The position numbers and the translations under genes are program-made. A DNA stretch of 64,000 nucleotides, taken from positions 109,328 to 173,327 of the forward strand of contig CACKEY010000001.1 of the NCBI GenBank assembly GCA_902599315.1. The letters run 5' to 3'. Under the pieces are notes generated by a model that was not told where the DNA came from, ran no database searches, and worked only from the letters and a program-made list of their open reading frames with translations. Below are positions 33,804-43,730 of the stretch, in pieces. Origin of the DNA: an uncultured SAR86 cluster bacterium (GTDB lineage: Bacteria > Pseudomonadota > Gammaproteobacteria > Magnimaribacterales > D2472). Each line of letters opens with the position of its first letter. Within the stretch, counting starts at the first letter, position 1.

Positions 33804-36499
33804 TGAGCTTCATTCCAATTAGTGCCTTGGTTTGCATCAACAATTAAAGGTATCTTCAATTTCACCGAGCACTCCATGAGTTTAACGATCTCATTTAATG
33901 CATCAACTGCAAATTCTTTTTTTACTTCAAAAATTAATTCATCGTGAACTTGCATGATCATTTTAATATCTGGATTATTCACACCTATCCATTGATCAAC
34001 GTCAATCATTGCTTTTTTAATTATATCGGCAGCTGAACCCTGTAAAGGTGCATTAATAGCAGCTCGCTCAGCAGCTTTACGTCTTAAGCCATTGGGATCG
34101 TTTATAGTAGCAACATGCAGTTTTCTACCAAGAATAGTTTCAACAAAGAGATTTTTTTTAGCTAGCTCTTTGGTTGATTCCATATAATCTTTAACTCCAG
34201 TATACCTTTCAAAATAAGTATCCAGATAGGCTTGTGCCTCATTTCTAGGAATCCCTAACTGCCTTGTTAGCCCAAAAGCGGACATCCCATAAATTAATCC
34301 AAAATTTATCGCTTTTGCGCTTCTGCGATGATCGGGAGTTACATTCTCTAATGGAACATTAAATATTTCTGAGGCCGTGGCGGAATGGACATCAATGTTA
34401 TTCTTAAATGCACGAGTCAAATTTTTATCTCCAGATAAATGAGCCATTATTCTTAACTCAATTTGAGAGTAATCTGCTGAGATTAATACATTTCCTTTTT
34501 CAGCAATAAAAGCTTCTCTTATTTTTCTTCCTTCTGGAGTTTTAATTGGGATATTTTGAAGATTTGGTTCTGTCGAAGACAATCTTCCAGTTGAGGTAAC
34601 TGCCTGTTGATAAGAAGTATGAATTCTTTTGGTGATTGGATGCTGAATTTTAGTGAGGCTATCTGTATATGTAGATTTTAATTTGGCTAAACCACGATAT
34701 TCAATAATAGTTTTCGGAAGTTCAAACTCTTCAGCCAATCTTTGCAAGGTATCTTCATTTGTAGAAGGCTGACCTTTAGGAGTTTTCTTAAGTACTGGCA
34801 AATCAAGTTTATTATAAAGAATCTCAACTAGTTGCTTTGGTGAATCCATATTAAACTCTTCGCCAGCTACCTCATATGCTGTTTTTGATAATTCTTCAAT
34901 TTTAATTGATAGCACATCTGAATATTCTGATAGCATTTTTGCGTCAATTTTTGCACCATTTCTTTCGACTCTAATTAGAGAATTCAGCATTGGATATTCA
35001 ATATCTTTTAAAAGGTTCAGCAGCTTTGGTTGATCTGCAAGCATTTTATTTAAGTGATTAAACAGCCTCAGGGTAATATCAGCATCTTCTGCTGCATAAA
35101 ATGTAGCTATAGAGATTTCAACTTGCGCAAAGTTTATTTGCTTTGAGGCTGAGCCTACAACCTCTTCATATTTCATAGGTTCATAATTTAAATAATGCTG
35201 GGCCATTCTATCAAGACCATGCCTAGTTCCAGTGCTGTTTAAAACATATGACATTAACATTGTATCTCCTAGGAAATCAGTAATATTAATTCCATGTCTG
35301 TTAAGCATCGGTAAATCAAATTTTAGGTTTTGCCCAACTAGTTTTTTTTGATTTTTTGAAATGACGCTGCCCAATATTTTTTGAATTAAATCAATGGATA
35401 GTTGAGTTGGCATCCCCTCATATGAATGATTAATGGGTATGTAGCAGCCTTCACCCTCGTCGCATGCCAATGAAATACCTATTAGATCTGCAGTCATTGT
35501 GTCCAGGGAAGAAGTTTCAGTATCAATTGCAAAGGCTTTACATTTTTCAATTTTCTTAGCCCATGCTATTAACTCCTTCTCTTTTAATACTGATTGATAC
35601 TCTTTTTTTGTAATAGTATTTTTGGGCTTTTCATCACTTGAGTCGGGCGATGACTTAATCCAAGTTTTAAACTCGAGAGATGTAAATAATTTATTTAACT
35701 CTCCTTGATCCTCTTTTGCTTTGAGCAAACTTTCTAAAGACACTCCTATATCTACATCTCTTTTCAGGGTCACAAGCTCAATATTTCTATCTAAATCTGG
35801 AATAGAGTCTCTGAAATTTTGGCCTACAACACCAGTCAAAGAATCCGCATTTTTGATTATGCCTTTAAGGTTTTTGAATTCTTTAAGCCACTTAACTGCT
35901 GTTTTAGGACCCACTTTAGGAACGCCTGGAATGTTATCAGAGGAATCACCGACAATAGCCAAATAATCAATTATTTGATTTGGATGAACTCCAAACTTTT
36001 CTTGGACACCAGATACATCATAAATTTGATTATTCATTGTGTTCATCATCTTGATTAAAGGGTCATCAACGAGCTGCATAAGGTCTTTATCTAAAGAAGA
36101 AATTACTATAGGAATTCCCTGCTTTGAGCCTAAAGTTGCCAAAGAGGCTATAACGTCGTCAGCTTCTACTTTTGGAATCTCGATAACTGGCATGCCCATG
36201 GCATTGCAAATTTCTTTTAGTGGAGAAAGTTGCTCTCTTAAATCTTCGGGCATAGGAGGACGATTAGCTTTATACTCTTTATAAATATCATGACGAAAAT
36301 TTTTTCCTTTGGCATCAAAAATTGAGAGGTAATGTGAGTTAGGATTTTCCTTTCGCAGGTTACGCAACATATTTACAACTCCTTTGACTGCTCCTGTTGG
36401 CAAACCGCTAGAGGTTGATAGCGGAGGCATTGCATGAAAAGCTCGATATAGGTATGAGGATCCATCTATCAAAAAAATTTTCTTTGCTTGCATATTCAT
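33800..36499 (-). CDS. polA: DNA polymerase I
   Basis: 899 residues with three domains: 5'-3' exonuclease (IDGSSYLYRAFHA, VVGDSSDNIPGVPKVGPKTA), 3'-5' proofreading (FAIDTETSSLD, AAEDADIT, NLKFDLPM retained, so active) and family A polymerase (ADYSQIELRIMAHLS, RRSAKAINFGLIYGMSAFGL, QVHDELIFEVKKE). Length is close to the 928 residues of E. coli. It replaces primers and fills gaps in repair. Adjacent engB is usual; the sRNA spf found after polA in E. coli has no room here. A CATAAT-like box 8 nt before the ATG may give a near-leaderless mRNA. Confidence 0.98.
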   Translation of the reverse strand: MNMQAKKIFLIDGSSYLYRAFHAMPPLSTSSGLPTGAVKGVVNMLRNLRKENPNSHYLSIFDAKGKNFRHDIYKEYKANRPPMPEDLREQLSPLKEICNAMGMPVIEIPKVEADDVIASLATLGSKQGIPIVISSLDKDLMQLVDDPLIKMMNTMNNQIYDVSGVQEKFGVHPNQIIDYLAIVGDSSDNIPGVPKVGPKTAVKWLKEFKNLKGIIKNADSLTGVVGQNFRDSIPDLDRNIELVTLKRDVDIGVSLESLLKAKEDQGELNKLFTSLEFKTWIKSSPDSSDEKPKNTITKKEYQSVLKEKELIAWAKKIEKCKAFAIDTETSSLDTMTADLIGISLACDEGEGCYIPINHSYEGMPTQLSIDLIQKILGSVISKNQKKLVGQNLKFDLPMLNRHGINITDFLGDTMLMSYVLNSTGTRHGLDRMAQHYLNYEPMKYEEVVGSASKQINFAQVEISIATFYAAEDADITLRLFNHLNKMLADQPKLLNLLKDIEYPMLNSLIRVERNGAKIDAKMLSEYSDVLSIKIEELSKTAYEVAGEEFNMDSPKQLVEILYNKLDLPVLKKTPKGQPSTNEDTLQRLAEEFELPKTIIEYRGLAKLKSTYTDSLTKIQHPITKRIHTSYQQAVTSTGRLSSTEPNLQNIPIKTPEGRKIREAFIAEKGNVLISADYSQIELRIMAHLSGDKNLTRAFKNNIDVHSATASEIFNVPLENVTPDHRRSAKAINFGLIYGMSAFGLTRQLGIPRNEAQAYLDTYFERYTGVKDYMESTKELAKKNLFVETILGRKLHVATINDPNGLRRKAAERAAINAPLQGSAADIIKKAMIDVDQWIGVNNPDIKMIMQVHDELIFEVKKEFAVDALNEIVKLMECSVKLKIPLIVDANQGTNWNEAH

Positions 36500-36580
36500 A
36501 AAAATTTATTATGTCATTAGGTTTTTATATAAGCCATGCATAATATAAGATCATCATAGATTTAATGCTGCTTTAAAAAA

Positions 36581-37075
36581 ATGAACGTTCTAAAAAAGAT
36601 TATAAATTTACCGCCTCTTATCAACTTTGGTCTTGGGATAGGATTAGTGATAAGTGCTTATATTTTTGAAATTTTTGGGTATTACGATCCTTGCCCACTT
36701 TGTATTCTTCAACGATGGTCTTTTGTGTTGATTGCTATGTGTGGAGCATTAATGGCAATTCCTGTCTTACATGTATTTTTGAAAAAAGTCCTGTTTATAT
36801 TGGCGAGCTTATTTGCCTGTTGTGGAGGCATAATTGCTGGCAGACAAATCTATTTACAAAATCTTCCTTCTGATCAGATTCCAACTTGTGCTCCTCCAAT
36901 GGATTTTTTAATGGATACTCTTCCATTGTTTGAGGTAATACAAACTATTCTTATTGGTGACGGTAATTGTGCTGAGTATGAATGGAGATTTATCCTAAAT
37001 TTTGCAGAATGGGCTTTGGTATTTTTTATTTTGTTGTTTATTTATAACATTTTCTTTCTACTAAAAAAGACGTAA
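36581..37075 (+). CDS. dsbB: Disulfide bond formation protein DsbB
   Basis: Four-helix inner-membrane quinone reductase that reoxidises DsbA. The first cysteine pair is CPLC in YDPCPLCILQRWSFV near residue 36-45. The second pair is spread over PTCAPPMDFL and GDGNCAEYEW, as in the family. 164 residues, normal. It couples disulfide formation to ubiquinone, which the ubi genes here supply. It is divergent from polA with about 80 bp between. No strong ribosome site is visible; the ATG has an A-rich stretch ahead. Confidence 0.94.
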   Translation: MNVLKKIINLPPLINFGLGIGLVISAYIFEIFGYYDPCPLCILQRWSFVLIAMCGALMAIPVLHVFLKKVLFILASLFACCGGIIAGRQIYLQNLPSDQIPTCAPPMDFLMDTLPLFEVIQTILIGDGNCAEYEWRFILNFAEWALVFFILLFIYNIFFLLKKT

Positions 37076-37087
37076 AAATAATTATTT

Positions 37088-37104
37088 TGTAGTATTGCTA
37101 CAAC
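37088..37104. repeat. Short inverted repeat after dsbB
   Basis: TTGTAG and CTACAA form 6-bp arms around a 5-nt loop. On the plus strand no T-run follows; on the minus strand an AT-rich stretch does. It may weakly terminate or simply be chance in AT-rich DNA. The rest of 37076-37176 shows nothing I recognise. Confidence 0.3.
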
Positions 37105-37176
37105 ATGAAATCCAAGATAATGCTTTAAAAAAGCTATTCCTAGTTTAATTGACAATTTTTATTAAATATTTTCAAA

Positions 37177-37205
37177 TTCACTACAATAATCAACTTTAAT
37201 ATAAT
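37177..37205 (+). promoter_or_regulatory. Candidate promoter of pckA
   Basis: TTCACT (37177-37182) is followed at 17-nt spacing by a perfect TATAAT (37200-37205). The start would be near 37212, about 40 nt before the pckA ATG. The gene's ribosome site is poor (AAAGAA at some distance), but the promoter geometry is good. Confidence 0.55.
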
Positions 37206-37253
37206 ATTTTTTCAAACAAAGAATGTTGTAAAATCGATTAAGTAAAGAATTTT

Positions 37254-38792
37254 ATGGAAACTAACGCATTAAAAGAAATATTCGAGCTAGGCACCGAAGA
37301 GCTGATTAACGCAGCTATTGAAAATAATGAAGGAGTTATAGCGAGCAATGGGGCTCTTTCCTTAGAGACTGGCTTAAGAACAGGCAGAAGTCCAAATGAT
37401 AGATTCATTGTTGATGAAGAGAGCACATCAAGCCTTATTGACTGGGGCGAAATTAACAAACCTTTTGATGCAGAAAAGTTCAATCATCTTTGGGATAAAG
37501 TTGAGGCATATTTAGCTGAGAAAAATCGTTATCTTTCAAAGGTTCATGTCGGCGCACACATTGATCATTACATACCAGTCAATGTAATAACAGAAAGTGC
37601 AGCTCATAGCATGTTCTCAAAATTAATATTTATTGATCCCATTAAATTTAATCCACAAGCCAAAAAAGAATGGCAGATAATGAGTGCGCTTAATTATAAA
37701 TGTGTTCCTGAGGAAGATGGCACTAACTCTGATGGTTGTGTAATTATAAATTTTGCGGCTAGAAAAGTTCTACTTGCAGGAATGAAATATGCTGGTGAAA
37801 TGAAAAAATCTATGTTCTCTGCTCAAAACTTTTTAATGCCTGAAAAAAATGTTCTACCGATGCATTGTTCTTCTAATGTTAATAAAGATGGCAAAGTATC
37901 ATTATTTTTTGGTCTATCTGGGACTGGAAAAACTACTTTGTCAGCTGATCCAACATGTTCACTCATTGGAGACGATGAACACGGGTGGGGTGAAGGAACA
38001 GTATTTAATTTTGAGGGAGGTTGCTACGCAAAAACAATAGATCTATCAGAAAAAAATGAACCTGTGATTTGGAAAGCTATAAAGCATGGCAGTATCATTG
38101 AAAATGTCTTCTTAGATGAAGAGGGAACTCCAGATTACTCAAATACATCGTTATCTGAAAATGGGCGCTGCTGCTATCCACGCACGCACATCGAAGATGC
38201 TATTGAATCAAATGCTGCAGGCGAGCCAGAAACCGTGATATTTCTTACTTGTGATCTTACTGGAGTCATTCCACCTGTTTCTATATTATCAAAGGAGGCA
38301 GCAGCCTATCATTTTTTAAGTGGCTATACTGCAAAAGTTGGGTCTACAGAAGTTGGTTCAACTGAGTCAATTGGTACAACTTTTTCTACTTGTTTTGGAG
38401 CACCATTTTTTCCAAGGCCTGCTGGAGTGTATGCAGACCTTTTAATGAAAAGGATAGAGTCTTTCAACTCTAGAGTCTTTCTTGTTAATACTGGTTGGAC
38501 AGGTGGACCTCATGGTGTTGGCTCAAGATTTGATATACCCACAACAAGAAGAATAATTAATGCGATCCAAAATGGTGAATTAAATGATGTTAAAACTTCT
38601 TACATTGACGGTCTTAATTTAAAAGTTCCTGTAGAAATTGATGGAGTTGATCCAAAAGTCTTGATTCCAAAAAATACTTGGTCAAATCTTGAACAGTATG
38701 ACCAATATTTGAAAAATCTTATTAAACAGTTTAAAGATAATTTTAAAAAATTCTCAGTAAGTGAAGAGATTGTTGCTGCAGGTCCAACCTAA
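37254..38792 (+). CDS. pckA: Phosphoenolpyruvate carboxykinase (ATP)
   Basis: Converts oxaloacetate and ATP to phosphoenolpyruvate and CO2, the first committed step of gluconeogenesis, in the cytosol. The 512 residues carry [14 protein letters not shown], the kinase-1a P-loop [13 protein letters not shown] near residue 224, the metal-binding GDDEHGW, and [14 protein letters not shown] with [14 protein letters not shown] further on. It is the ATP-type enzyme. It fits fatty-acid or amino-acid growth together with the fadJ-type gene, class I aldolase and pgk here. gshA follows after 14 nt. Confidence 0.98.
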   Translation: METNALKEIFELGTEELINAAIENNEGVIASNGALSLETGLRTGRSPNDRFIVDEESTSSLIDWGEINKPFDAEKFNHLWDKVEAYLAEKNRYLSKVHVGAHIDHYIPVNVITESAAHSMFSKLIFIDPIKFNPQAKKEWQIMSALNYKCVPEEDGTNSDGCVIINFAARKVLLAGMKYAGEMKKSMFSAQNFLMPEKNVLPMHCSSNVNKDGKVSLFFGLSGTGKTTLSADPTCSLIGDDEHGWGEGTVFNFEGGCYAKTIDLSEKNEPVIWKAIKHGSIIENVFLDEEGTPDYSNTSLSENGRCCYPRTHIEDAIESNAAGEPETVIFLTCDLTGVIPPVSILSKEAAAYHFLSGYTAKVGSTEVGSTESIGTTFSTCFGAPFFPRPAGVYADLLMKRIESFNSRVFLVNTGWTGGPHGVGSRFDIPTTRRIINAIQNGELNDVKTSYIDGLNLKVPVEIDGVDPKVLIPKNTWSNLEQYDQYLKNLIKQFKDNFKKFSVSEEIVAAGPT

Positions 38793-38806
38793 ATCAACAA
38801 AAATCC

Positions 38807-40339
38807 ATGACTTCCGATTCGTTTAGTAGCTCCTTAAGAGCGTATAGAGAAAGAGGATTTTTTAAAGAAATAAAAATTCTGAGAGGTATCGAAAGAGAAT
38901 CTTTAAGAGTAGACAAGAGTGGAAAAATTTCTCAAAAAAATCATCCTAAAAATCTTGGCTCTCCTCTTACCAACAGTGATATAACCACTGATTTTGCTGA
39001 AGCCCTTGTAGAGCTTGTTACTCCAACTTTTGAGTCGCCTGAAGAACTTTTTGATCACTTGAATCTACTTCATAGGTTTTTATATAGCGAATTAGTCGAT
39101 GAAATGCTATGGAACTTTTCGATGCCGTGTGCATTTACAAATGAAAAAGAAATTCGAATAGCTGAATATGGTAACTCCAATAGTGGAATGCTTAAGCATG
39201 TATACAGAAAAGGGCTCAGATTAAGATATGGATCAATCATGCAGTGTGTTTCAGGCATCCATTACAATTTTTCGTTTACAAAAAATTCTTGGAAAACTTT
39301 AGATAACAACCCAAGTCAAAGCTATGTAAATGAAAAATATCTTGGCATGATTAGAAACATAAAAAGGAATTTTTGGTTTATCTTAGAACAATTTGGCGCA
39401 TCTCCAATAACGCATAAATCTTATTTATTTGAAAGAGAGCATTCTCTTGAAAAATATAATGCAAACGATTTATTTTTGCCATATGCAACCTCTTTGAGAA
39501 TGAGTGATGTAGGCTATCAAAGCAATATCCAAGATTCCCTCAAAATCAGTTATAACAATTTAGATGAATTTATAAATGCATTAGTGAAAGGAATTAAAAC
39601 TCCTGTTAAAAAGTTTAATGATATAGGTATGTTTGATGATGCAGGAATTGCTCAGCAAATTTCCACAGGAATATTACAAATTGAAAATGAACTCTACGAT
39701 ATTGTTAGGCCTAAAAGATCTGGGCCGAGTGGGTCTAGACCTGCATCATTATTGAAAACTGGGGGTATAGAGTACTTGGAATTAAGAGGAATCGATGTCA
39801 ATCCATTCATACCTGAGGGCATTGATGTAAGCAAGATCAAGCTTCTTGATATATATATAACCCATTCTTTAATCTCTGAGAGCCCTTTAATTTCAGATAA
39901 AGAAATTGAGGAAATTAAAGCGAACCAAAAAATCATGGTTAGCAAAGGAAGATTAAAAAATGTAATGTTAAGCAAAAATGGAGACTTAATTTCTCTTGCA
40001 GAATTAAGAAAAAATTTTCTAGCTGAATTAGAGCAAACTGCAGAAGCATTAGATGAATATTCAGAAGGTTATTTAAAGGCATTCCATTTGGAGATAAATA
40101 AGAACATGCTTCAAAGTGAAAAAATATTAGCCGAAATGGATGTGAAAGGTTTTGAATTTCAAGAATACGCCTTAAATCAAAGCAAAAAAATTGCTGAGAA
40201 TTTTGATTCTAGTGATATAAGTGATTTTTATGCATTAACTAATTCTGCGCAGGCTTCAATTGAAAATTTAAGAAATCTTGAAGAAAGTTCAAGCATGGAC
40301 ATAAATAAATATGTAGAATTATATAACTCAAAAATTTAG
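38807..40339 (+). CDS. gshA: Glutamate-cysteine ligase
   Basis: First enzyme of glutathione synthesis (type I, proteobacterial GshA). The 510 residues show LRGIERESLRVDKSGKIS, the substrate-binding DFAEALVELVTP near residue 65, CVSGIHYNFS, and YLELRGIDVNPF. Length matches E. coli (518). It would supply glutathione for the exported peroxidase only if thiols reach the periplasm. It has no ribosome site of its own beyond an A-rich stretch, so translational coupling to pckA (14-nt gap) is likely. gshB is not in this window. Confidence 0.96.
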   Translation: MTSDSFSSSLRAYRERGFFKEIKILRGIERESLRVDKSGKISQKNHPKNLGSPLTNSDITTDFAEALVELVTPTFESPEELFDHLNLLHRFLYSELVDEMLWNFSMPCAFTNEKEIRIAEYGNSNSGMLKHVYRKGLRLRYGSIMQCVSGIHYNFSFTKNSWKTLDNNPSQSYVNEKYLGMIRNIKRNFWFILEQFGASPITHKSYLFEREHSLEKYNANDLFLPYATSLRMSDVGYQSNIQDSLKISYNNLDEFINALVKGIKTPVKKFNDIGMFDDAGIAQQISTGILQIENELYDIVRPKRSGPSGSRPASLLKTGGIEYLELRGIDVNPFIPEGIDVSKIKLLDIYITHSLISESPLISDKEIEEIKANQKIMVSKGRLKNVMLSKNGDLISLAELRKNFLAELEQTAEALDEYSEGYLKAFHLEINKNMLQSEKILAEMDVKGFEFQEYALNQSKKIAENFDSSDISDFYALTNSAQASIENLRNLEESSSMDINKYVELYNSKI

Positions 40340-40347
40340 GAAGAATA

Positions 40348-41346
40348 ATGAAAGCTTTGCAGTGTATAGAATTAGCTGGTCCTGAAAAACTTATCTTATC
40401 TGAGATAGATGATCCAAAACCCGGACATGGTGAGGTTTTAATAGAGATTAAAGCTGCAAGTGTTAATTTTCCAGATGTCTTGATGATTCAAGGCCTATAT
40501 CAAGTACAACCGCCAATGCCATTTATTCCTGGTGCTGAATGTTCAGGCGTTGTATCAGAATTAGGTGAAGGAGTTGAGTCTTGCAAGGTGGGTGATCATG
40601 TTTTTGCTATGGCTGGAAATGGATGTTTTGCTGAGAAAATTGTGGTTGAAGCTTCAAGAGTTGTCTTGATACCAAAAGAAATGGATTTTCCAGTTGCTGC
40701 TGCCCTGCCCATGACTTATGGGACCTCATTGTATGCCTTAAAACAAAGAGCAGAACTTAAAGCTGGAGAGACACTTTTAGTACTTGGTGCTGCGGGAGGT
40801 GTTGGTTTAAGTGCGGTAGAAATTGGTAAAGCAATGGGAGCAAAGGTCATTGCTGCAGCTTCTTCTGCTGAAAAAATTAAGATTTGCTTAGAGCATGGCG
40901 CAGACGAAGCCTTTGTATATCCATCAGGTAATTTAGATAAAGAGCAACAAAAAGAACTTTCAAATAAAATTAAAGAGCTCACTGGAGGGCAAGGAGCTAA
41001 TGTGGTTTATGATCCAGTTGGAGGGTCTTTTAGTGAACCAGCTTTGAGATCAATAGCTTGGGAAGGCAGGTTTCTTGTGATTGGGTTTGCAGCTGGTGAA
41101 ATACCTAAGCTTCCTCTTAATCTTGCTCTTTTAAAAGGCTGTCAGATAGTCGGAGTTTTTTGGGGTGCATGGACAATGATGTTTGCTGATGAAAATGAAA
41201 AAAATTTTAAAGAGCTTTTTGATCTTCATGCAACAGGAAAGATCAATCCTGAAATATCAGATAGGTTTAATCTTGAGGAATCAGCGGCGGCTATTGCTCA
41301 CTTAAAAGATCGTAAAGCTAAAGGAAAGGTAATTATAGATGTTTAA
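40348..41346 (+). CDS. Zinc-type alcohol dehydrogenase-like NADPH:quinone oxidoreductase
   Basis: Medium-chain dehydrogenase/reductase family protein of 332 residues, QorA branch. It has the GroES-like N-terminus (IELAGPEKLILSEIDDPKPGHGEVLIEI), the substrate tunnel motif FIPGAECSGVV, and the Rossmann fold VLGAAGGVGLSAVEIGKAMGAKVIA near residue 145. Structural-zinc cysteines of true alcohol dehydrogenases are absent, which fits quinone or enoyl reductases. AGGAAGAAT precedes the ATG as a good ribosome site. It is 8 nt after gshA and overlaps the next gene by 8 nt. The substrate is unknown. Confidence 0.88.
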   Translation: MKALQCIELAGPEKLILSEIDDPKPGHGEVLIEIKAASVNFPDVLMIQGLYQVQPPMPFIPGAECSGVVSELGEGVESCKVGDHVFAMAGNGCFAEKIVVEASRVVLIPKEMDFPVAAALPMTYGTSLYALKQRAELKAGETLLVLGAAGGVGLSAVEIGKAMGAKVIAAASSAEKIKICLEHGADEAFVYPSGNLDKEQQKELSNKIKELTGGQGANVVYDPVGGSFSEPALRSIAWEGRFLVIGFAAGEIPKLPLNLALLKGCQIVGVFWGAWTMMFADENEKNFKELFDLHATGKINPEISDRFNLEESAAAIAHLKDRKAKGKVIIDV

Positions 41347-42217
41347 GAAAGTAACTGGTGTTTTATTTTTTTGCTTAGCTTTGACACAATGCTCAGAAAC
41401 AACTGATTTAATGAATAGACCGATACATAAAACTGATAATGCTTTTCAAAATGAAGAGCACAGACTGCTTCCGATGGATGGGGCCCATAACACAAGAGAG
41501 CTTGGTGGATATAAAACAAATGATGGCAAATCAGTGAAATGGGGTATGCTATTTCGCTCAGATAAACTTAGTGATATCTCTAAAGCTGATCAAGAATATT
41601 TGCAAAATCTTGGTATCAATAAAATTATTGATTTTAGATCCAAAGAAGAAAAAGCAGAAGATCCAAATATAATTCCAAAAGGCATAAGCTATGTTGAAAT
41701 GCCAATAAGTGTTGATGGAGCTATGCGCTCTAAAATTGAAGCCGTCTTAAAAGGTGAAACTAATAAAGAAGTAAAAAGTTTTCTCATTGATGCAAATAAA
41801 GAATTTGTCTCAGACTATAGTGGCGTATATGAAGAATTTTTAAGAAATCTTATCGATGAAGATGGCCCCACCCTATTTCATTGTACAGCTGGAAAAGATA
41901 GGGCAGGATTTGCCGCTGCTATTACACTAATTGCTTTAGGGGTCTCAAAAGAAAATGTAATTCAAGATTACATGAAAACAAATCAATTCACACAAGAGAG
42001 AATAGAAGAAATCATTGATCAAATAGAGCTTATGAGCCTATATCAAGCAGATGCTGAAATTTTACGTCCCTTGCTTGGTGTAGAGAGAGAATATATAGAA
42101 ACAGCATTTAAAACAGCTGAAGAAAAATTTGGGAGTTTAGAAAACTTTATTAGAGAAGGGTTAAATATTTCTGATAAAGATATCCAAAAACTTCGAAATA
42201 AATACCTTGAGAGTTAG
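41339..42217 (+). CDS. Protein-tyrosine-phosphatase-like lipoprotein
   Basis: A 292-residue lipoprotein: leader MFKKVTGVLFFCLALTQC ends in a lipobox Cys at residue 18. The body is a Y_phosphatase3-type (Tyr/Ser phosphatase) domain with LPMDGAHNTRELGGY, VKWGMLFRSDKLSDIS, and the P-loop FHCTAGKDRAGFAAA near residue 182 (HCxxGKDR), the family's catalytic Cys and Arg. The C-terminal helix (EEIIDQIELMSLY, LENFIREGLN) is also typical. Members act on phosphotyrosine or phospholipids. Its location in the periplasm or outer membrane is unusual for a signalling phosphatase. It is convergent with the SCO gene by a 4-nt stop overlap. Confidence 0.87.
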   Translation: MFKKVTGVLFFCLALTQCSETTDLMNRPIHKTDNAFQNEEHRLLPMDGAHNTRELGGYKTNDGKSVKWGMLFRSDKLSDISKADQEYLQNLGINKIIDFRSKEEKAEDPNIIPKGISYVEMPISVDGAMRSKIEAVLKGETNKEVKSFLIDANKEFVSDYSGVYEEFLRNLIDEDGPTLFHCTAGKDRAGFAAAITLIALGVSKENVIQDYMKTNQFTQERIEEIIDQIELMSLYQADAEILRPLLGVEREYIETAFKTAEEKFGSLENFIREGLNISDKDIQKLRNKYLES

Positions 42218-42864
42218 CGCGGTGTTACAACTGATTGATAGGTAAGTAAAAATTTATCCTCATCAAAAGGCGGTCTAAAAAAGCCAGCATATTTTCCATC
42301 CGGATTAATAAGCAAAATATTATTTGAATGATTTTCTAGGTGAGATATGTGATTAGAATGCATATTTTTTGGAGGTTCAATAACCATGATATTTAATTGA
42401 GTTGCAAGGCTTAAGAGCATAGGTCTGTCACCTCTTGCACCAATAAATGAATTATTAAAAGCTTTCGCATATTTATCTACATCATTTGACGAGTCATTCT
42501 CCGGGTCAATAGTGACAAGAAGAACCTGTTTATCAGTTAAGTCAAAACCTTTAGATGCTAACTTAGAATATAAATTTTTAATTAATGACATTGCAACTGG
42601 ACACTCTGCTGGACACCTTGTGAAGCCAAAGTAAACCAAGGTCCATTTTTCCTTAAAAACCTCTTTATTTACAAGCAAATCATTAGATGAAAAAAATTGA
42701 AAGTTAGAGAATTCCTTAGGATTTGGAAATTGATAATACCCATTTACTAATAATTCATTTGGTGACAAATATCTTGGAGTGGTTAACTTATTAATAAATA
42801 AAGATAGTACTGCGGCCATAAATAAGATTATTAGAGTTAAAGAAATTTTAATATTCCTACTCAT
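42214..42864 (-). CDS. SCO1/SenC-type copper chaperone for cytochrome oxidase
   Basis: Thioredoxin-fold, membrane-anchored protein of 216 residues that delivers copper to the CuA site of subunit II. The copper ligands CPAEC (CxxxC) lie in YFGFTRCPAECPVAMSL near residue 85, with His in HSNHISHLENHSNN near residue 170. One N-terminal transmembrane helix (LTLIILFMAAVLSLFI). It ends the surf1-ctaA-ctaB transcript, a conserved neighbourhood of oxidase assembly factors. The stop codons overlap those of the convergent phosphatase-like gene by 4 nt. Confidence 0.92.
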   Translation of the reverse strand: MSRNIKISLTLIILFMAAVLSLFINKLTTPRYLSPNELLVNGYYQFPNPKEFSNFQFFSSNDLLVNKEVFKEKWTLVYFGFTRCPAECPVAMSLIKNLYSKLASKGFDLTDKQVLLVTIDPENDSSNDVDKYAKAFNNSFIGARGDRPMLLSLATQLNIMVIEPPKNMHSNHISHLENHSNNILLINPDGKYAGFFRPPFDEDKFLLTYQSVVTPR

Positions 42865-42866
42865 TT

Positions 42867-43730
42867 TTAAATTAAATAGTGGTCAATCAATAAGGCAGCA
42901 AAAATAAAAAAAATGTAATAAATTGAATAAACGAATGTTGGAAAAGCATATTCATCACTCTCATCAAAATATAATGCAAAAGAATAATACAAAAATATAC
43001 TCCCTAAAACTAATGCTGCTATAAGGTAAAAAAGGCCAGACATCATTACTACAAATGGCAATATGCTTACAAGGATCATAATAATTGTATAAAGTATGAT
43101 CTGAAGTTTCGTGAACTGGACACCATGAGTAACAGGTAACATCGGAATATTTTCTTTTGCATAATCGTCTTTTCTATGGATAGCTAGGGCCCAGAAATGT
43201 GGCGGTGTCCAAGCAAAAATAATTAACACCAAAAGCAGTGAATTAGGATCAATTGAATTAGTTATTGCGGTCCAACCTAATAATGGAGGGGCAGCACCAG
43301 CAAGGCCTCCGATAACAATATTTTGAGGAGTGGCTCTTTTTAAATATATCGTGTAAATAAATGCATAGCCAATCAAAGATCCTAAAGTAAGAATTGCTGT
43401 AAGTGTATTGACATATAAAACTAAAATAGTTGAGCCTAAAAAGCCCAAAGTTATTGCGAAAATTGACGCTTTTGTTGGAGAAATTTCTCCCTGTGGAATG
43501 GGTCTATTCTCCGTTCTGCTCATATTTGCATCTGCTTTTCTATCAATGATTTGATTAATGGCCGCAGCAGAGGAAGCACATAAACCAATGCCAAGCATAG
43601 ATATAGCTATTAGAGAAAGTGGAGCCATGGTTTTGCTTGCCAACAATGAACCGACAAATGCACAAATTAGCATCATCAAGACTACATTAGGTTTACATAA
43701 TTCGTAGTAATTTTTAATCGTGCTATTCAT
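42867..43730 (-). CDS. ctaB: Protoheme IX farnesyltransferase (heme O synthase)
   Basis: UbiA-family prenyltransferase adding farnesyl to heme B, the first step to heme A. The 287 residues have about eight hydrophobic helices and the two Asp-rich motifs: NQIIDRKADANMSRTENRP near residue 60 (DxxxD) and FALAIHRKDDYAKEN-type loop (WALAIHRKDDYAKENIPML) near residue 182. It precedes the SCO gene by 2 nt and overlaps ctaA by 8 nt. CyoE is the alternative name for the same activity; the cta label fits the cluster. Confidence 0.96.
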   Translation of the reverse strand: MNSTIKNYYELCKPNVVLMMLICAFVGSLLASKTMAPLSLIAISMLGIGLCASSAAAINQIIDRKADANMSRTENRPIPQGEISPTKASIFAITLGFLGSTILVLYVNTLTAILTLGSLIGYAFIYTIYLKRATPQNIVIGGLAGAAPPLLGWTAITNSIDPNSLLLVLIIFAWTPPHFWALAIHRKDDYAKENIPMLPVTHGVQFTKLQIILYTIIMILVSILPFVVMMSGLFYLIAALVLGSIFLYYSFALYFDESDEYAFPTFVYSIYYIFFIFAALLIDHYLI

